Notes under the pieces: generated by a model
Seen by the model: only the letters and a program-made list of their open reading frames with translations
Database searches by the model: none
Told to the model about the DNA's origin: nothing
Made by a program: the position numbers and the translations under genes
NCBI GenBank assembly: GCA_038150225.1
Contig: JAYQWG010000006.1
Span: forward strand, 1 to 64,000
Direction: 5' to 3'
Length of the DNA stretch: 64,000 nt
Source of the DNA: Lucifugimonas sp038150225
Lineage (GTDB): Bacteria > Chloroflexota > Dehalococcoidia > Lucifugimonadales > Lucifugimonadaceae
Shown: positions 41,647 through 49,846 of the stretch, piece by piece
Layout of the letters: the number at the start of each line of letters is the position of its first letter
How positions within the stretch are numbered: the stretch's first letter is position 1

Positions 41647-41723
41647 TGGCACCCCCGGCGGGACTCGAACCCACAACCTAAAGATTAGAAGTCTTTCGCT
41701 CTATCCAATTGAGCTACAGGGGC
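41647..41723 (-). tRNA. tRNA-Arg (anticodon TCT), CCA encoded
   Basis: A cloverleaf is readable on the minus strand: acceptor GCCCCTG with CGGGGGT (one G-U at each end region), D stem GCTC/GAGC, anticodon stem AAAGA/TCTTT with loop CTTCTAA (anticodon TCT, codon AGA), T stem GTGGG/CCCGC with loop TTCGAGT, discriminator G and a genomic CCA (41647-41649). Body 74 nt. A TAGAAT -10-like hexamer lies 10-15 bp upstream (41733-41738). Confidence 0.95.
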
Positions 41724-41778
41724 AACATCTTCATTCTACGAGCGATTGAAAATTTCGCTCTGGTAAATCGATTGCAAA

Positions 41779-42984
41779 TTACTGAATTGCGCCAGAATCC
41801 CTTAACTCCGCGATTTCGTCCTGAGTCATTCCGAGGAGATCACCGAGTATCTCACCGGTGTGCTCCCCTAACTTTGGAGCAGGTTGTGTGGCTTCGTTCG
41901 AACCATCAGTTGCTATCGGACCGGCGATTTGTCCGATGCGCCCCATTTCGGGGTGGTCGACTTCAAGCATTAAATTCCGTGCGAGGACCTGTTCATCCTT
42001 CAGCGCTTCTTTGATCGAGTTCACTGGACCTGACGGCACCTTGCCACGAAACAACTTCAGCCATTCATTGCTCGTTTTGGTTTTTAACTTCGCCTCGAGT
42101 ATTGGCAATAACTCATCCTGATTCTTGTAACGCTCGCCAAACGTCAAAAATCTCGGATCGTCGACGAGTTCGCTAGAACCAATCAACTCGGCAAAGTTCT
42201 TCCAAAAATGCTCTTTTGCACAGAAAACTGATATCCATCCGTCAGATGTGGCGAAGTTTTGGGCAGGAACCAGTGATTGGTGAGCTGAGCCAGTTCGTTC
42301 AGCTTTCCAATCACTGTTCATGGTCCATGATCCGAAGTAGGTCAACATCGACACCGCCGTGTCCAGCAAACTCACATCCACATCTCGCCCAACACCAGTT
42401 TGCTTCGCGTCCAGAACCGCAGATACAAGACCAAGAGCAGCTGCATAGCCTCCAGCAAAGTCGATGATGGATACGGCAGATTTCCCTGGCGGTCCATCAA
42501 TCTCACCTGTAATCGACATGTAACCGGCCATTCCTTGCATGATCGGGTCGTAGCCAGGCTCTGAAACTCTGGGGCCCGTTCGGCCGAATCCCGAGAGAGA
42601 GCAAGTGACCACCGAGGGATTCAGGTGCTTCAATTGGTCGTATGTAATGCCGATTCGTTCTGGTAAATCTCCGCGCAGGTTGTTGAAGACGGCGTCGCAC
42701 TTAGGCACAAGCTGTTCGAACACCCTTCGACCCTCTACGTTGCGAAGGTCAATACCAATAGATTTCGACCCACGATTAAAAGCTTGGAAGTAGAGAGAAT
42801 CCCCATCTTTTGCACCGGGTGGGACGAACCTTGCTACGTCGCCGCCAGTTGTAGGATCTTCGATCTTGATGACTTCGGCGCCCAGGTCACTGAGGTTAAG
42901 AGTGGCAAACGGTCCCGCCCCGAATTGAGAAATCGCCAGAATTCGGATTCCGGCGAGAGGTCCTTTGCGTGGTGATTCGGTCAT
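41779..42984 (-). CDS. CaiB/BaiF family III CoA-transferase
   Basis: 401 residues. Family III CoA-transferases move CoA between carboxylic acids through an aspartyl-CoA anhydride. The catalytic Asp is D146 in SEPGYDPIMQGMAGYM, and flanking signatures are LSDLGAEVIKIEDP, NRGSKSIGIDLRN, VVTCSLSGFGRTGP and a final PKLGEHTGEIL. The start ATG abuts the stop of the MaoC-like gene (TAAATG), so it is the third gene of a CitE-MaoC-CaiB operon. In Chloroflexus the same enzyme classes act together on malyl/mesaconyl-CoA; a comparable acyl-CoA route is inferred. A GAGCGA/TCGCTC hairpin (41741-41761) follows the gene. Confidence 0.92.
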   Translation of the reverse strand: MTESPRKGPLAGIRILAISQFGAGPFATLNLSDLGAEVIKIEDPTTGGDVARFVPPGAKDGDSLYFQAFNRGSKSIGIDLRNVEGRRVFEQLVPKCDAVFNNLRGDLPERIGITYDQLKHLNPSVVTCSLSGFGRTGPRVSEPGYDPIMQGMAGYMSITGEIDGPPGKSAVSIIDFAGGYAAALGLVSAVLDAKQTGVGRDVDVSLLDTAVSMLTYFGSWTMNSDWKAERTGSAHQSLVPAQNFATSDGWISVFCAKEHFWKNFAELIGSSELVDDPRFLTFGERYKNQDELLPILEAKLKTKTSNEWLKLFRGKVPSGPVNSIKEALKDEQVLARNLMLEVDHPEMGRIGQIAGPIATDGSNEATQPAPKLGEHTGEILGDLLGMTQDEIAELRDSGAIQ

Positions 42985-43470
42985 TTAGCTTTTTTCGTGG
43001 GGCAACTTACCCTCACCGAGCGTTTCGTGATGACGCGTTGGGACAAGTACGTGCCGTCGAACGGTCATGACTCGCTCGTCTCGTTGGTTGAGCACCTCTG
43101 TTTCGATATACACAACCCCACGGTCGCCTTTGGAAGTAATACGAGTGTCGAGCACTTGCGATTTTGTGTAGATGGTGTCTCCGTGGAAAGTAGGTGCCTC
43201 ATGGGTGACTGACTCGTAATCGAGGTTTGCGATTGCCCGCCCACTTATGTCTGCAACCGTTTGCCCTATTGCTACCGACAGCACCAGTAGTCCGTTAACT
43301 AGGTTTTGTCCGTGCTGTGTGCCAGCTGCATAGTGAGCATCGATGTGAACCGGGTGTTGGTTCTGGGTAAGGAGTGAAAACCATGTGTCGTCTGCCTCGG
43401 AAATGGTTCTCCCAGGCCAGTGGACGATAACTTGGTCCTTTTCAAAATCTTCAAAAAATCTGCCGTACAT
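42985..43470 (-). CDS. MaoC-like (R)-specific enoyl-CoA hydratase/dehydratase
   Basis: 161 residues, single hot-dog fold. The hydratase-2 motif is recognisable in FSLLTQNQHPVHIDAHYAAGT, where Asp and His form the catalytic pair, followed by GLLVLSVAIGQTV and a late YIETEVLNQRDERVMTVRRHVLV strand pair. I start at ATG 43470 (MYGRFFEDFEKDQVIVH), overlapping the preceding CitE-like gene by 20 nt; the frame open to 43521 adds CitE-region residues. Substrate class: a beta-hydroxyacyl-CoA or mesaconyl/methylmalyl-type CoA ester, inferred from the flanking CitE and CaiB genes. Confidence 0.88.
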   Translation of the reverse strand: MYGRFFEDFEKDQVIVHWPGRTISEADDTWFSLLTQNQHPVHIDAHYAAGTQHGQNLVNGLLVLSVAIGQTVADISGRAIANLDYESVTHEAPTFHGDTIYTKSQVLDTRITSKGDRGVVYIETEVLNQRDERVMTVRRHVLVPTRHHETLGEGKLPHEKS

Positions 43471-44392
43471 TTGTCCGTTGTCCGTAAAGCAAGTCAGCGT
43501 CGCGCAGAACGTTCTGGGCACGTTTAATTACTGGCATGTCGATCATTTCGCCATCCAGCGCGACAGCGCCCTTACCATCTTTCTCGGCCTGTTCGGCGGC
43601 ATCGAGAACAGCTCTAGCGCGCTCGATTTCTGAGTCAGAAGGTCGAAACACCGATTCGATTACTTCAGTCTGAGAAGGGTGGATTGCGAGCTTCCCTTTA
43701 TATCCGAGTGCCTTGGCTTCACGTGAGTCGTTCTCAAGGGACTCAAGATCTCTGAATTTTGTGTGAGGTGTGTCGAGAATGTGAACCCCTGCTGCCCTGG
43801 CAGCTACTGCAACCGCGGATCGGGCATACGCCAACCCTGGCTCAAGTGCGGCGGAGGCGCCATCTCCCGTGTTGTCTACCGATCTACTAATACCCATGTC
43901 GGCGGAAAAATCTTCGGCACCGAAAGCCGCCCATTGAATTCGGGCAGACGAGGCACAGATATCGTAGGCGTTTACGATTGCACCGGCTGTTTCTAGCCAC
44001 GGCAGAATACGAATGCTGCCCTTCGTGACACCGTTCTTTGATTCTGCTTGTTCAATCATTTGTTCGACGGCTCGGACATCTTCAACTGAACTGATTTTTC
44101 CTACTGACAATCCGACAATATGATCGGAAACGACTGCGGATATTTCGTATGCTGCGAGTCCGGTTTCGAGAGAGTTGATTCTCGGGCAAAGGTATTTTCC
44201 TGCGCTTTGCAGGGCGGGGAGGTGCTCGACGACTGTTTGTCGGGCTGCTACTTTCTCCGCGTCCGGTACGGAATCTTCAAGGTCAGGGATGAGCCACTGA
44301 GTTGAGAAACCTTCTGCCTTTGCGAGCATGTCGGCTCGGTTTCCTGGGACGAAGAGTAGCGTGCGTGGGGGTGAGATGTTTTCTTTGGTCAA
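43451..44392 (-). CDS. CitE-like/HpcH-HpaI acyl-CoA lyase
   Basis: 313 residues of the citrate-lyase-beta/malyl-CoA-lyase family. Motifs are RTLLFVPGNRADMLAKA with the N-terminal Arg, ITPLEDSVP-like WLIPDLEDSVPDAEK (metal-ligand region), the Arg in YLCPRINSLETG, Glu in ILPWLETAGAIVNAY, Asp in AAFGAEDFSADMGI, and AIHPSQTEVIESVF. It cleaves or forms C-C bonds in malyl-CoA, citramalyl-CoA or methylmalyl-CoA type esters. The start is TTG 44392 with a weak SD. It is the first gene of the triad and overlaps the MaoC gene, so expression is coupled. It diverges from a degenerate dehydrogenase. Confidence 0.9.
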   Translation of the reverse strand: MTKENISPPRTLLFVPGNRADMLAKAEGFSTQWLIPDLEDSVPDAEKVAARQTVVEHLPALQSAGKYLCPRINSLETGLAAYEISAVVSDHIVGLSVGKISSVEDVRAVEQMIEQAESKNGVTKGSIRILPWLETAGAIVNAYDICASSARIQWAAFGAEDFSADMGISRSVDNTGDGASAALEPGLAYARSAVAVAARAAGVHILDTPHTKFRDLESLENDSREAKALGYKGKLAIHPSQTEVIESVFRPSDSEIERARAVLDAAEQAEKDGKGAVALDGEMIDMPVIKRAQNVLRDADLLYGQRTNVRQIF

Positions 44393-44482
44393 TGGAATCG
44401 CTTTGAAGTGCTAAGACGATGATCATACCCATCAGCGGACCCTGATGCAGTCGAATGTCGATGAGCTACCCTTGTTTTCGTA

Positions 44483-45391
44483 ATGACCGCACTAACAGAC
44501 TTCAACATATTATTTCCGGACGAATTTATCTCAAATGCGGACGAGTCGATACGCGCTGTATTGGACACGAATAATCCCTCTGAAAGCTCAAAATTCCTGG
44601 TAGTAGGCGAGGGCATCGGGATCGACGAAATCACGGCCCGTAAGCCGGAGGTTGTTCAGTTCACGCACTGTCGACCTTCGTACGAGCTTGTGAATGGTTT
44701 GCTGACTGACGGGATTATCGTCGCCGGTGTGTCGCCTGTTATCGCACCGCGAGTCGCTAAGCGTGTTCTGGGCTTCGCAGGTGCGCTGGGAATATGCAAC
44801 TCAACTTCGTGGGGAATTGTCGGATTTGGTCGAGTCGGGGCCGAGACTACATCTCAACTTTTGTCTTCAGAAGGGTATGTTTCAGTCACCGACATTCGAA
44901 CGCCAAAAGCCGGTCTACTCACTGATCTGGGCGTTAGGCGTAAAACGCTCGACTTACTCATGTCGGGATCGGATGCAATTTCGATTCATGTTTCTGATGG
45001 CCCGACGTCTCGACCATTGATTACCACAAGAGAGATCAACTTATTTCCAGAAGGTGCTGTTGTGATCAATACCGCGCACAGTCTGGCTGTTGCCGAACAA
45101 GATGTTGTTGATGCCCTGCGAGCTGGGAGGATAGTCGGTTACGCAACCGATTGCGCTGGCGAAGTGATCAAACGGCTGAGCCAGGAATCTGAATTTGAGG
45201 GAAAGCTGATCGTGACCACAAATCCGCTCACAAACCAGATTGGCGCACCTCAACAAATTGCGCGATTCGCCATTGCCAATGCAGAAAACTTTAATCTCGA
45301 TCGCGAAATCGATGGGCGCATCGAACAAGTCGACTTCCCAGACATCGGGGATCCTAGTTTCTGGTCATCGAAAATGAGTCCAACCAGCTAG
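44483..45391 (+). CDS. Degenerate D-2-hydroxyacid dehydrogenase-like protein
   Basis: 302 residues with a clear Rossmann domain (GIVGFGRVGAETTSQLL, residues 111-127) and the fold of D-2-hydroxyacid dehydrogenases, but with the catalytic residues replaced. The usual INTARG reads INTAHS (Arg to His199), and the usual TPH(I/W)GG segment reads TNPLTNQIG with no His. The first domain is shortened and unusual (FLVVGEGIGIDEITARKPEV). It may bind NAD without dehydrogenase activity, or catalyse something else. It is divergent from the CitE triad, and its last 4 nt overlap the formate dehydrogenase stop. Confidence 0.7.
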   Translation: MTALTDFNILFPDEFISNADESIRAVLDTNNPSESSKFLVVGEGIGIDEITARKPEVVQFTHCRPSYELVNGLLTDGIIVAGVSPVIAPRVAKRVLGFAGALGICNSTSWGIVGFGRVGAETTSQLLSSEGYVSVTDIRTPKAGLLTDLGVRRKTLDLLMSGSDAISIHVSDGPTSRPLITTREINLFPEGAVVINTAHSLAVAEQDVVDALRAGRIVGYATDCAGEVIKRLSQESEFEGKLIVTTNPLTNQIGAPQQIARFAIANAENFNLDREIDGRIEQVDFPDIGDPSFWSSKMSPTS

Positions 45392-48105
45392 CTGGAAACC
45401 ATTCGGTCAATTTTCACAGCGCAGGCTTTGAATTCCGGGGTTTCAGTGATGAAATCGTAGGCATCCGAAGTCAAACGGTTGGTTTGAGTTAGCTCTGGGA
45501 ACGCAAACGTCATAAATACCGCTCCCTTTGGCGACCTGTCGGTGACTTTCACGGGGGCTGTTACTGATCCGCGTCGCGAACTGACCTCGACCAATTCACC
45601 ATCGGTAACACCCAGTGAATCGGCATCAGATGGATTTACTTCGACGAATTCACGTGGGACCAACAGGTCAAACCCGGTCGCTCGTCCAGTTTGTGTGCCA
45701 GTGTGATACGTAGACCGTCTGCGACCGGTGGTTAGAACCAACGGATAATCCGCATCTGGCTCTTCAACAGGCGGAATGTGGTCGACCGGTGCAAAGAATC
45801 CCGGAATCCCGGAATCCATCTCGTCTTTGTGGAGATATGGAGTACCTGGGTGATCTTCGTCAGGGCAAGGCCATTGAATTCCACCCTCGTTGTCGAGTCG
45901 TTCGTACGAAATGCCCGTAAACAGTGGTGCAAGTTGGCGCATTTCGTCCCAGACATCCGATGCGGTACTGGATTTTTCTGGAACTCCGAACCTTTTCATC
46001 AGTTCGAGTAGGATATCCACGTCCGTCTTAGACTCGCCAACCGGATCTATCGCCGGTCGAACGCGCTGAACTCTTCGTTCACTGTTCACAAATGTTCCGT
46101 CCGATTCAGCGAAACTCGCGGCAGGCAACACTACGTCCGCCAACTTCGCAGTGTCAGTCATAAAAATATCTTGTACTACCAGGAAATCTAATGCTTCCAG
46201 GGCTGCTTGAGCATGGTTCGTGTTCGGGTCGGATACGACCGTATTTTCCCCCATGATGTAGGCAGCTCGAACTCGCTTGCGAACCATCTGGTCCATGGCA
46301 GTTATTTTGGTTATGCCGCGTCGCTTCGGGAGTTCGACACCCCAGGCAGCTTCAAATTTTTCGCGTACACCTGGCCTCTCAAGCTTCTGGTAACCCGGAA
46401 GGTCGGTTGGGAGAGCGCCTGAATCCGAAGCACCTTGAACGTTATTTTGACCGCGTAGCGGGTTGACACCGGCGCTAGGTTTACCGAAGTTGCCACCCAA
46501 CATTCCGAGATTGGCCACCGACTGTACGTTATGTGATCCGCAGGAGTGCTCGGTAATTCCAAGGGTGTAGCAAATTGCTGCTTTTCCGGATGCTGCAGCG
46601 TACTCACGAGCTGTTGAGTAGATATCTTCTGCTGATACACCGCATATTTCTGACGCGTACTCCGGTGTGTAGTTTTCGACGTGCTTTGCTAACTCATCGA
46701 AGCCTTCTGTGCGGTTCTCGACGTACTTCGCATCGAACAGATTCTCTTTGATCATCACGTGAGCCAGCGCGTTGAAGAGGGGAATGTCTGTTCCAATCTT
46801 GATCTGGAGATGCCTTGTTGCCCAATTAGTCAATTCCGTCTTGCGAGGATCAACCACGATCAATTTCGCACCGTTTTTTACAGCACGTTTCATGCGCAAT
46901 GAAATGACTGGGTGTGCCTCGGTCGTGTTGGAACCGGCGACGAGCAACAGATCCGTATCGGCGAGTTCCTCTATCGAGTTCGTCATCGCCCCTTTACCAA
47001 CCATGACCGCCATACCGGCGACCGTAGGAGCGTGTCAGGTACGTGAACAGTTGTCGATATTGTTAGTCCCGACACCTACTCGAGCGAATTTCTGCATCAG
47101 ATAATTCGCTTCAGTCACCGTACGCGCTGACGACCAGCAAACGACCGAGTCAGGGCCAGTTTCTGAAGTGATGGATTTGATTTCGTCGGTGACGCGGGTA
47201 AGTGCTTCGTCCCAAGAGGCGCGCCGGAAAACACCATCATCTTTAATAAGCGGGAATTTCAGTCTTTCCTCGTCTCGAACGAACTCCCACGATGCGAATT
47301 GACCTTTGACGCACAACGACCCACGACTCGGTGCGTCGAAGTCTGGTTCTGTTCCCTTCAATTCGCCGTTTTCGGAAAGAAGGTGTATTCCACAACCGAC
47401 TCCGCAGTAGGGGCAAACAGTTTTGGTTCTCTCGAGTTTCTCGGAGGAAGTTTTTCCGACAATCTTTCTGTCAGTTAGGGCACCAGTCGGACAGGTGTTG
47501 ATGCACTGGCCGCAAAAGGTGCATGGTGATTCGAGCAGGTTGTTGTTGAAAAAACTCGTTATGGCATTTTGCTGGCCGCGCCCTTCAACCGTTATTGCTG
47601 ATGCTTGTTCCCACTCACCGCAAATATTCGTGCATCGAAAGCACGATATGCAGTAGTCGTAGTCGCGTTGTATGAACGGGTTTGGATCTGGTGCTTTTGA
47701 ACGCGTATCGAGTTTTGGGAAGGCATCCCATTTCGCATCGTATTCCTCGGCGCTGGCGTGCAGTTCACATTTCTTGAATGAGACACACTTCGGGCAGTCC
47801 GCCGGGCTCGATGTTTCAGATAACAGCAGTTCGAGCAGAGTTTTTCGATACCCGACAATTGAATCACTGTGGGTTTCAACGTCCATTCCCTCATCTACGA
47901 ACGCAGTGCAGGCCGCTACCTGTTGAGTTTGTCCGTTGACTGTTACGTCGACCAGACACATCCGACACGACCCTTGCGGCCCTACACGCTCATCGAAGCA
48001 CAGTGTGGGGACGTCGAAACCTGCATCCTGCACAGCGTCTAGAACCCGACTGCCTTCCGTGCAGTCGACCCCAACACCATTCACAACGAGATTTAGAGGT
48101 TCCAC
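45388..48105 (-). CDS. fdhA: Selenocysteine-containing formate dehydrogenase alpha subunit
   Basis: 905 residues from GTG 48105 when the in-frame TGA at 47037-47035 is read as selenocysteine 357. In order: NuoG-like 2Fe-2S domain (C36, C47, C50, C66), a Cys/His cluster (C104, C107, C113), two 4Fe-4S ferredoxin motifs (C152-C162 and C195-C205), the 4Fe-4S of the molybdopterin domain (C231, C234, C238, C265), then IDNCSRT-U-HAPTVAGM, aligning with NVDCCARVUHGPSVAGL of E. coli FdhF. The Mo/W-bis-MGD catalytic and dinucleotide-binding domains complete it. It oxidises formate to CO2 in the cytoplasm; no NuoEF-like partner or selenocysteine-insertion gene is in the window. Confidence 0.93.
47005..47037 (-). 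promoter_or_regulatory. Bacterial SECIS-like hairpin at the UGA of the formate dehydrogenase
   Basis: Counting the U of UGA as 1, nucleotides 15-21 pair with 27-33: G-C, G-U, U-G, C-G, G-C, C-G, C-G. They enclose the loop GGUAU. U17, G23 and U24, the positions needed for SelB binding in E. coli fdhF, are all present at the same distance from UGA. This places the element immediately 3' of the codon, inside the reading frame, as in bacteria. Confidence 0.75.
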
Positions 48106-48147
48106 TGGTTATTTGTCCTGCTTGAACACTATTTCATGCGAGCAGAT

Positions 48148-48816
48148 TTATTCACTCTGACTTCGCGATTCGGCTCGGACTTCTCGGACTCGATGCCAGA
48201 TGAACCAGACAACTATGACTGCGACTGTCCCAATGATCGGGACATCAAATGGCTTGGTTACATCTCTGATTGAATCGTAGTTCTCACCGAGCAAGAACCC
48301 GCCCCAGGCAAGACCCAGAGTCCATGGGAATGCCCCGATAAACGTAAAAATACTGAACCGTATGACGTTCATTCGAGCGATTCCTGCCGGAATCGAAATG
48401 AAGCCTCTTACCCCGGGAATCATCCGGGCGATAAATACGGTTATTTCACCCCTGGTTGCAAACCACCTGTCGGCCCGTTCAAGATCTTTCTGGGTGATGA
48501 GGAAGTATTTGCCGTATTTCTCCATTATAGGACGTCCGCCTGCACGCGAGAGGTAATACTCGGCAAGTGAGCCAATCAAGCTGCCCACCGCGCCGTAGAA
48601 CCCGGCGAGGAACACATGAGGAACGCCGTGTCCCTCGTCGAGTACGAGTCTCCACCCGGCCAGCGGCATGATTACTTCACTTGGTAGGGGGATAGCGGTG
48701 CTTTCGATCGACATCAGGACGATGACGCCAAACCAACCCATGAATTCGTAGACATCACTTGAGAACGACAGGACGAACGTCTCGATGGTGTGGATCAGAT
48801 CCGTTATGAAATCTAT
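48148..48816 (-). CDS. DedA-family (VTT domain) membrane protein, apparent AUA start
   Basis: 222 residues from ATA 48816. DedA proteins are polytopic inner-membrane proteins of the VTT/SNARE-associated group, linked to lipid carrier transport and proton motive force. The signature MSIESTAIPLPSEVIMPLAG and the later FIARMIPGVRGFISIPAGIARM are clear, with four to five hydrophobic helices. An ATG at 48741 would cut off the N-terminal amphipathic helix (IDFITDLIHTIETFVLSF...), which the family has. ATA 48816 has GGAG exactly 8 nt upstream, and no ATG, GTG or TTG is in frame above 48741. It lies 42 bp before the formate dehydrogenase start on the same strand. Confidence 0.8.
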   Translation of the reverse strand: MDFITDLIHTIETFVLSFSSDVYEFMGWFGVIVLMSIESTAIPLPSEVIMPLAGWRLVLDEGHGVPHVFLAGFYGAVGSLIGSLAEYYLSRAGGRPIMEKYGKYFLITQKDLERADRWFATRGEITVFIARMIPGVRGFISIPAGIARMNVIRFSIFTFIGAFPWTLGLAWGGFLLGENYDSIRDVTKPFDVPIIGTVAVIVVWFIWHRVREVRAESRSQSE

Positions 48817-49242
48817 TTGTGACGCTCCGAGTGCTGAGGCGGGTAGGGAACACCTGAGGAATATGTTTATGAGGACCGACCACGATGTTAGCAGCGGGGT
48901 CGGGACCGACTCAGTTCATAAACGGTGCAAAGTTTCTGACATTGATCGACGCAAACTGAAAATCGACGGAGAGGACTTTCACCAGTCCAACAAGTGGGAT
49001 AGTGGGTTGTGATTTGATGCAAGCGCCTCTACGAGTCGCAAGAACTCACGTTGATCCAGGTGCCCGTATTTTCTCGACTACACGGAACCGGTCACACGGA
49101 GCCGAAGCTAGCTTAAACACCTCGGGTTGAGCAGCCTGTACGAAGCTCACCGACCCTCGGATTACACGAGAGCTCAAGATATTTCGGGCGAACAATAGAA
49201 ATTCGTGGCAATTATTACGCCAATGTAGTTCCAGTATAAATC

Positions 49243-49325
49243 GTATTGAGAAAAATAACGAAATGTATGATAAGTATTGAACAAATTTAGAAAAAGTATT
49301 GAATAAAAACGAAACAAATTATTGA
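49243..49325 (+). repeat. Four spaced (G/T)TATTGA direct repeats upstream of a small HTH gene
   Basis: GTATTGA occurs at 49243-49249, 49274-49280 and 49296-49302, and TTATTGA at 49319-49325. Start-to-start spacings are 31, 22 and 23 bp, close to whole helical turns (3, 2 and 2), so the copies face the same side of the DNA. The last copy overlaps the TTGACA of the promoter candidate. The arrangement suits cooperative binding by a small regulator. Confidence 0.55.
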
Positions 49326-49349
49326 CAAAGAACAAACGAATTCGATAAG
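49322..49349 (+). promoter_or_regulatory. Sigma-70 promoter candidate for the small HTH gene
   Basis: A perfect TTGACA (49322-49327) and GATAAG (49344-49349) are separated by 16 bp inside the A+T-rich island, giving a leader of roughly 90 nt before ATG 49444. The overlap with a TTATTGA repeat suggests repression by occlusion. Confidence 0.5.
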
Positions 49350-49443
49350 CTGTTTCTGCAAGAACATTAGGTCTGGAGCGTTGTCGGGTTTCTGAAATAT
49401 CGTGCACCCGCACACCTTCTGCGAGTTGGAAACGAGCTTGAAA

Positions 49444-49671
49444 ATGCCCGGTGGCAAAACGAAAAAAATGCTTCAAGTCGAAAAGAAGTTACGACGTCCT
49501 CTTGAACGTGCGCTTCCCGAAATGGTCAACGAGGATGGTCTGACCGGTGCAGCGAAGCAACTTGGAGTGAGTAAAGCCACTCTGAGCTACTGGCTATTAA
49601 AACTTGGGATTGAAATACGCCGAGTTGCTCTCGCTCCTGGTGAAGAAATCGAGATCAGACGTATTTCCTAG
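49444..49671 (+). CDS. Small helix-turn-helix protein
   Basis: 75 residues. After a basic lead (MPGGKTKKMLQVEKKLRRP), residues about 31-55 read LPEMVNEDGLTGAAKQLGVSKATLSYWLLKLGIEIRR, a classical helix-turn-helix with AAKQLGVSKATLSYWL as turn plus recognition helix (Fis/Hin-like or phage-regulator-like). The C-terminus is short (ALAPGEEIEIRRIS), with no effector domain. I start at ATG 49444; the frame from 49402 lacks an SD. It may bind the repeats upstream of itself. The next gene, a cytochrome c, begins 175 bp later, so co-transcription is possible. Confidence 0.75.
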   Translation: MPGGKTKKMLQVEKKLRRPLERALPEMVNEDGLTGAAKQLGVSKATLSYWLLKLGIEIRRVALAPGEEIEIRRIS

Positions 49672-49846
49672 ACAATTTGGAAGTCCGTGCGCCCTAGACG
49701 CGAGTTGAGTAACTATCCACGTCAAACTCAGCAATCGAGAAAAAATACCCATTGGTACGTTGATTCTCACCGGGTACAGCGTTAGCTTTGAACACATAAA
49801 GAATTATTCACGTCTACCGAATTCTCACAGAAAACAAGGAAATAAC

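Larger units (their letters stand above)
48817..49443. other. 627-bp region without a recognisable gene; structured half and A+T-rich half
   Basis: No ORF with family or SD support. 48,900-49,190 has average composition and some secondary structure, for example GGGTTGAGC (49124-49132) with GCTCA..ACCC (49145-49156) and two ACACGGA repeats near 49080-49100. It could encode a small RNA, but it matches no RNA I can name (not tmRNA, SRP RNA or RNase P RNA). 49,190-49,340 is strikingly A+T-rich and carries the spaced repeats and the promoter listed separately. Confidence 0.5.

Noticed and set aside
47035..47037. Formate dehydrogenase split into two genes or a pseudogene
   Set aside because: The two frames are the same frame, the stop is UGA at the known Sec position, and a SECIS-like hairpin follows.
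48900..49190. 6S RNA, tmRNA, SRP RNA or RNase P RNA
   Set aside because: A short resemblance to 6S RNA (GGTGAGC region on the minus strand) exists, but none of the conserved cores of these RNAs can be matched.
49243..49325. Spaced repeats as a CRISPR array or plasmid-type origin iterons
   Set aside because: Copies are only 7 bp with 15-24 bp of unrelated sequence between them and no cas or rep gene, so CRISPR is excluded and an origin is not supported.
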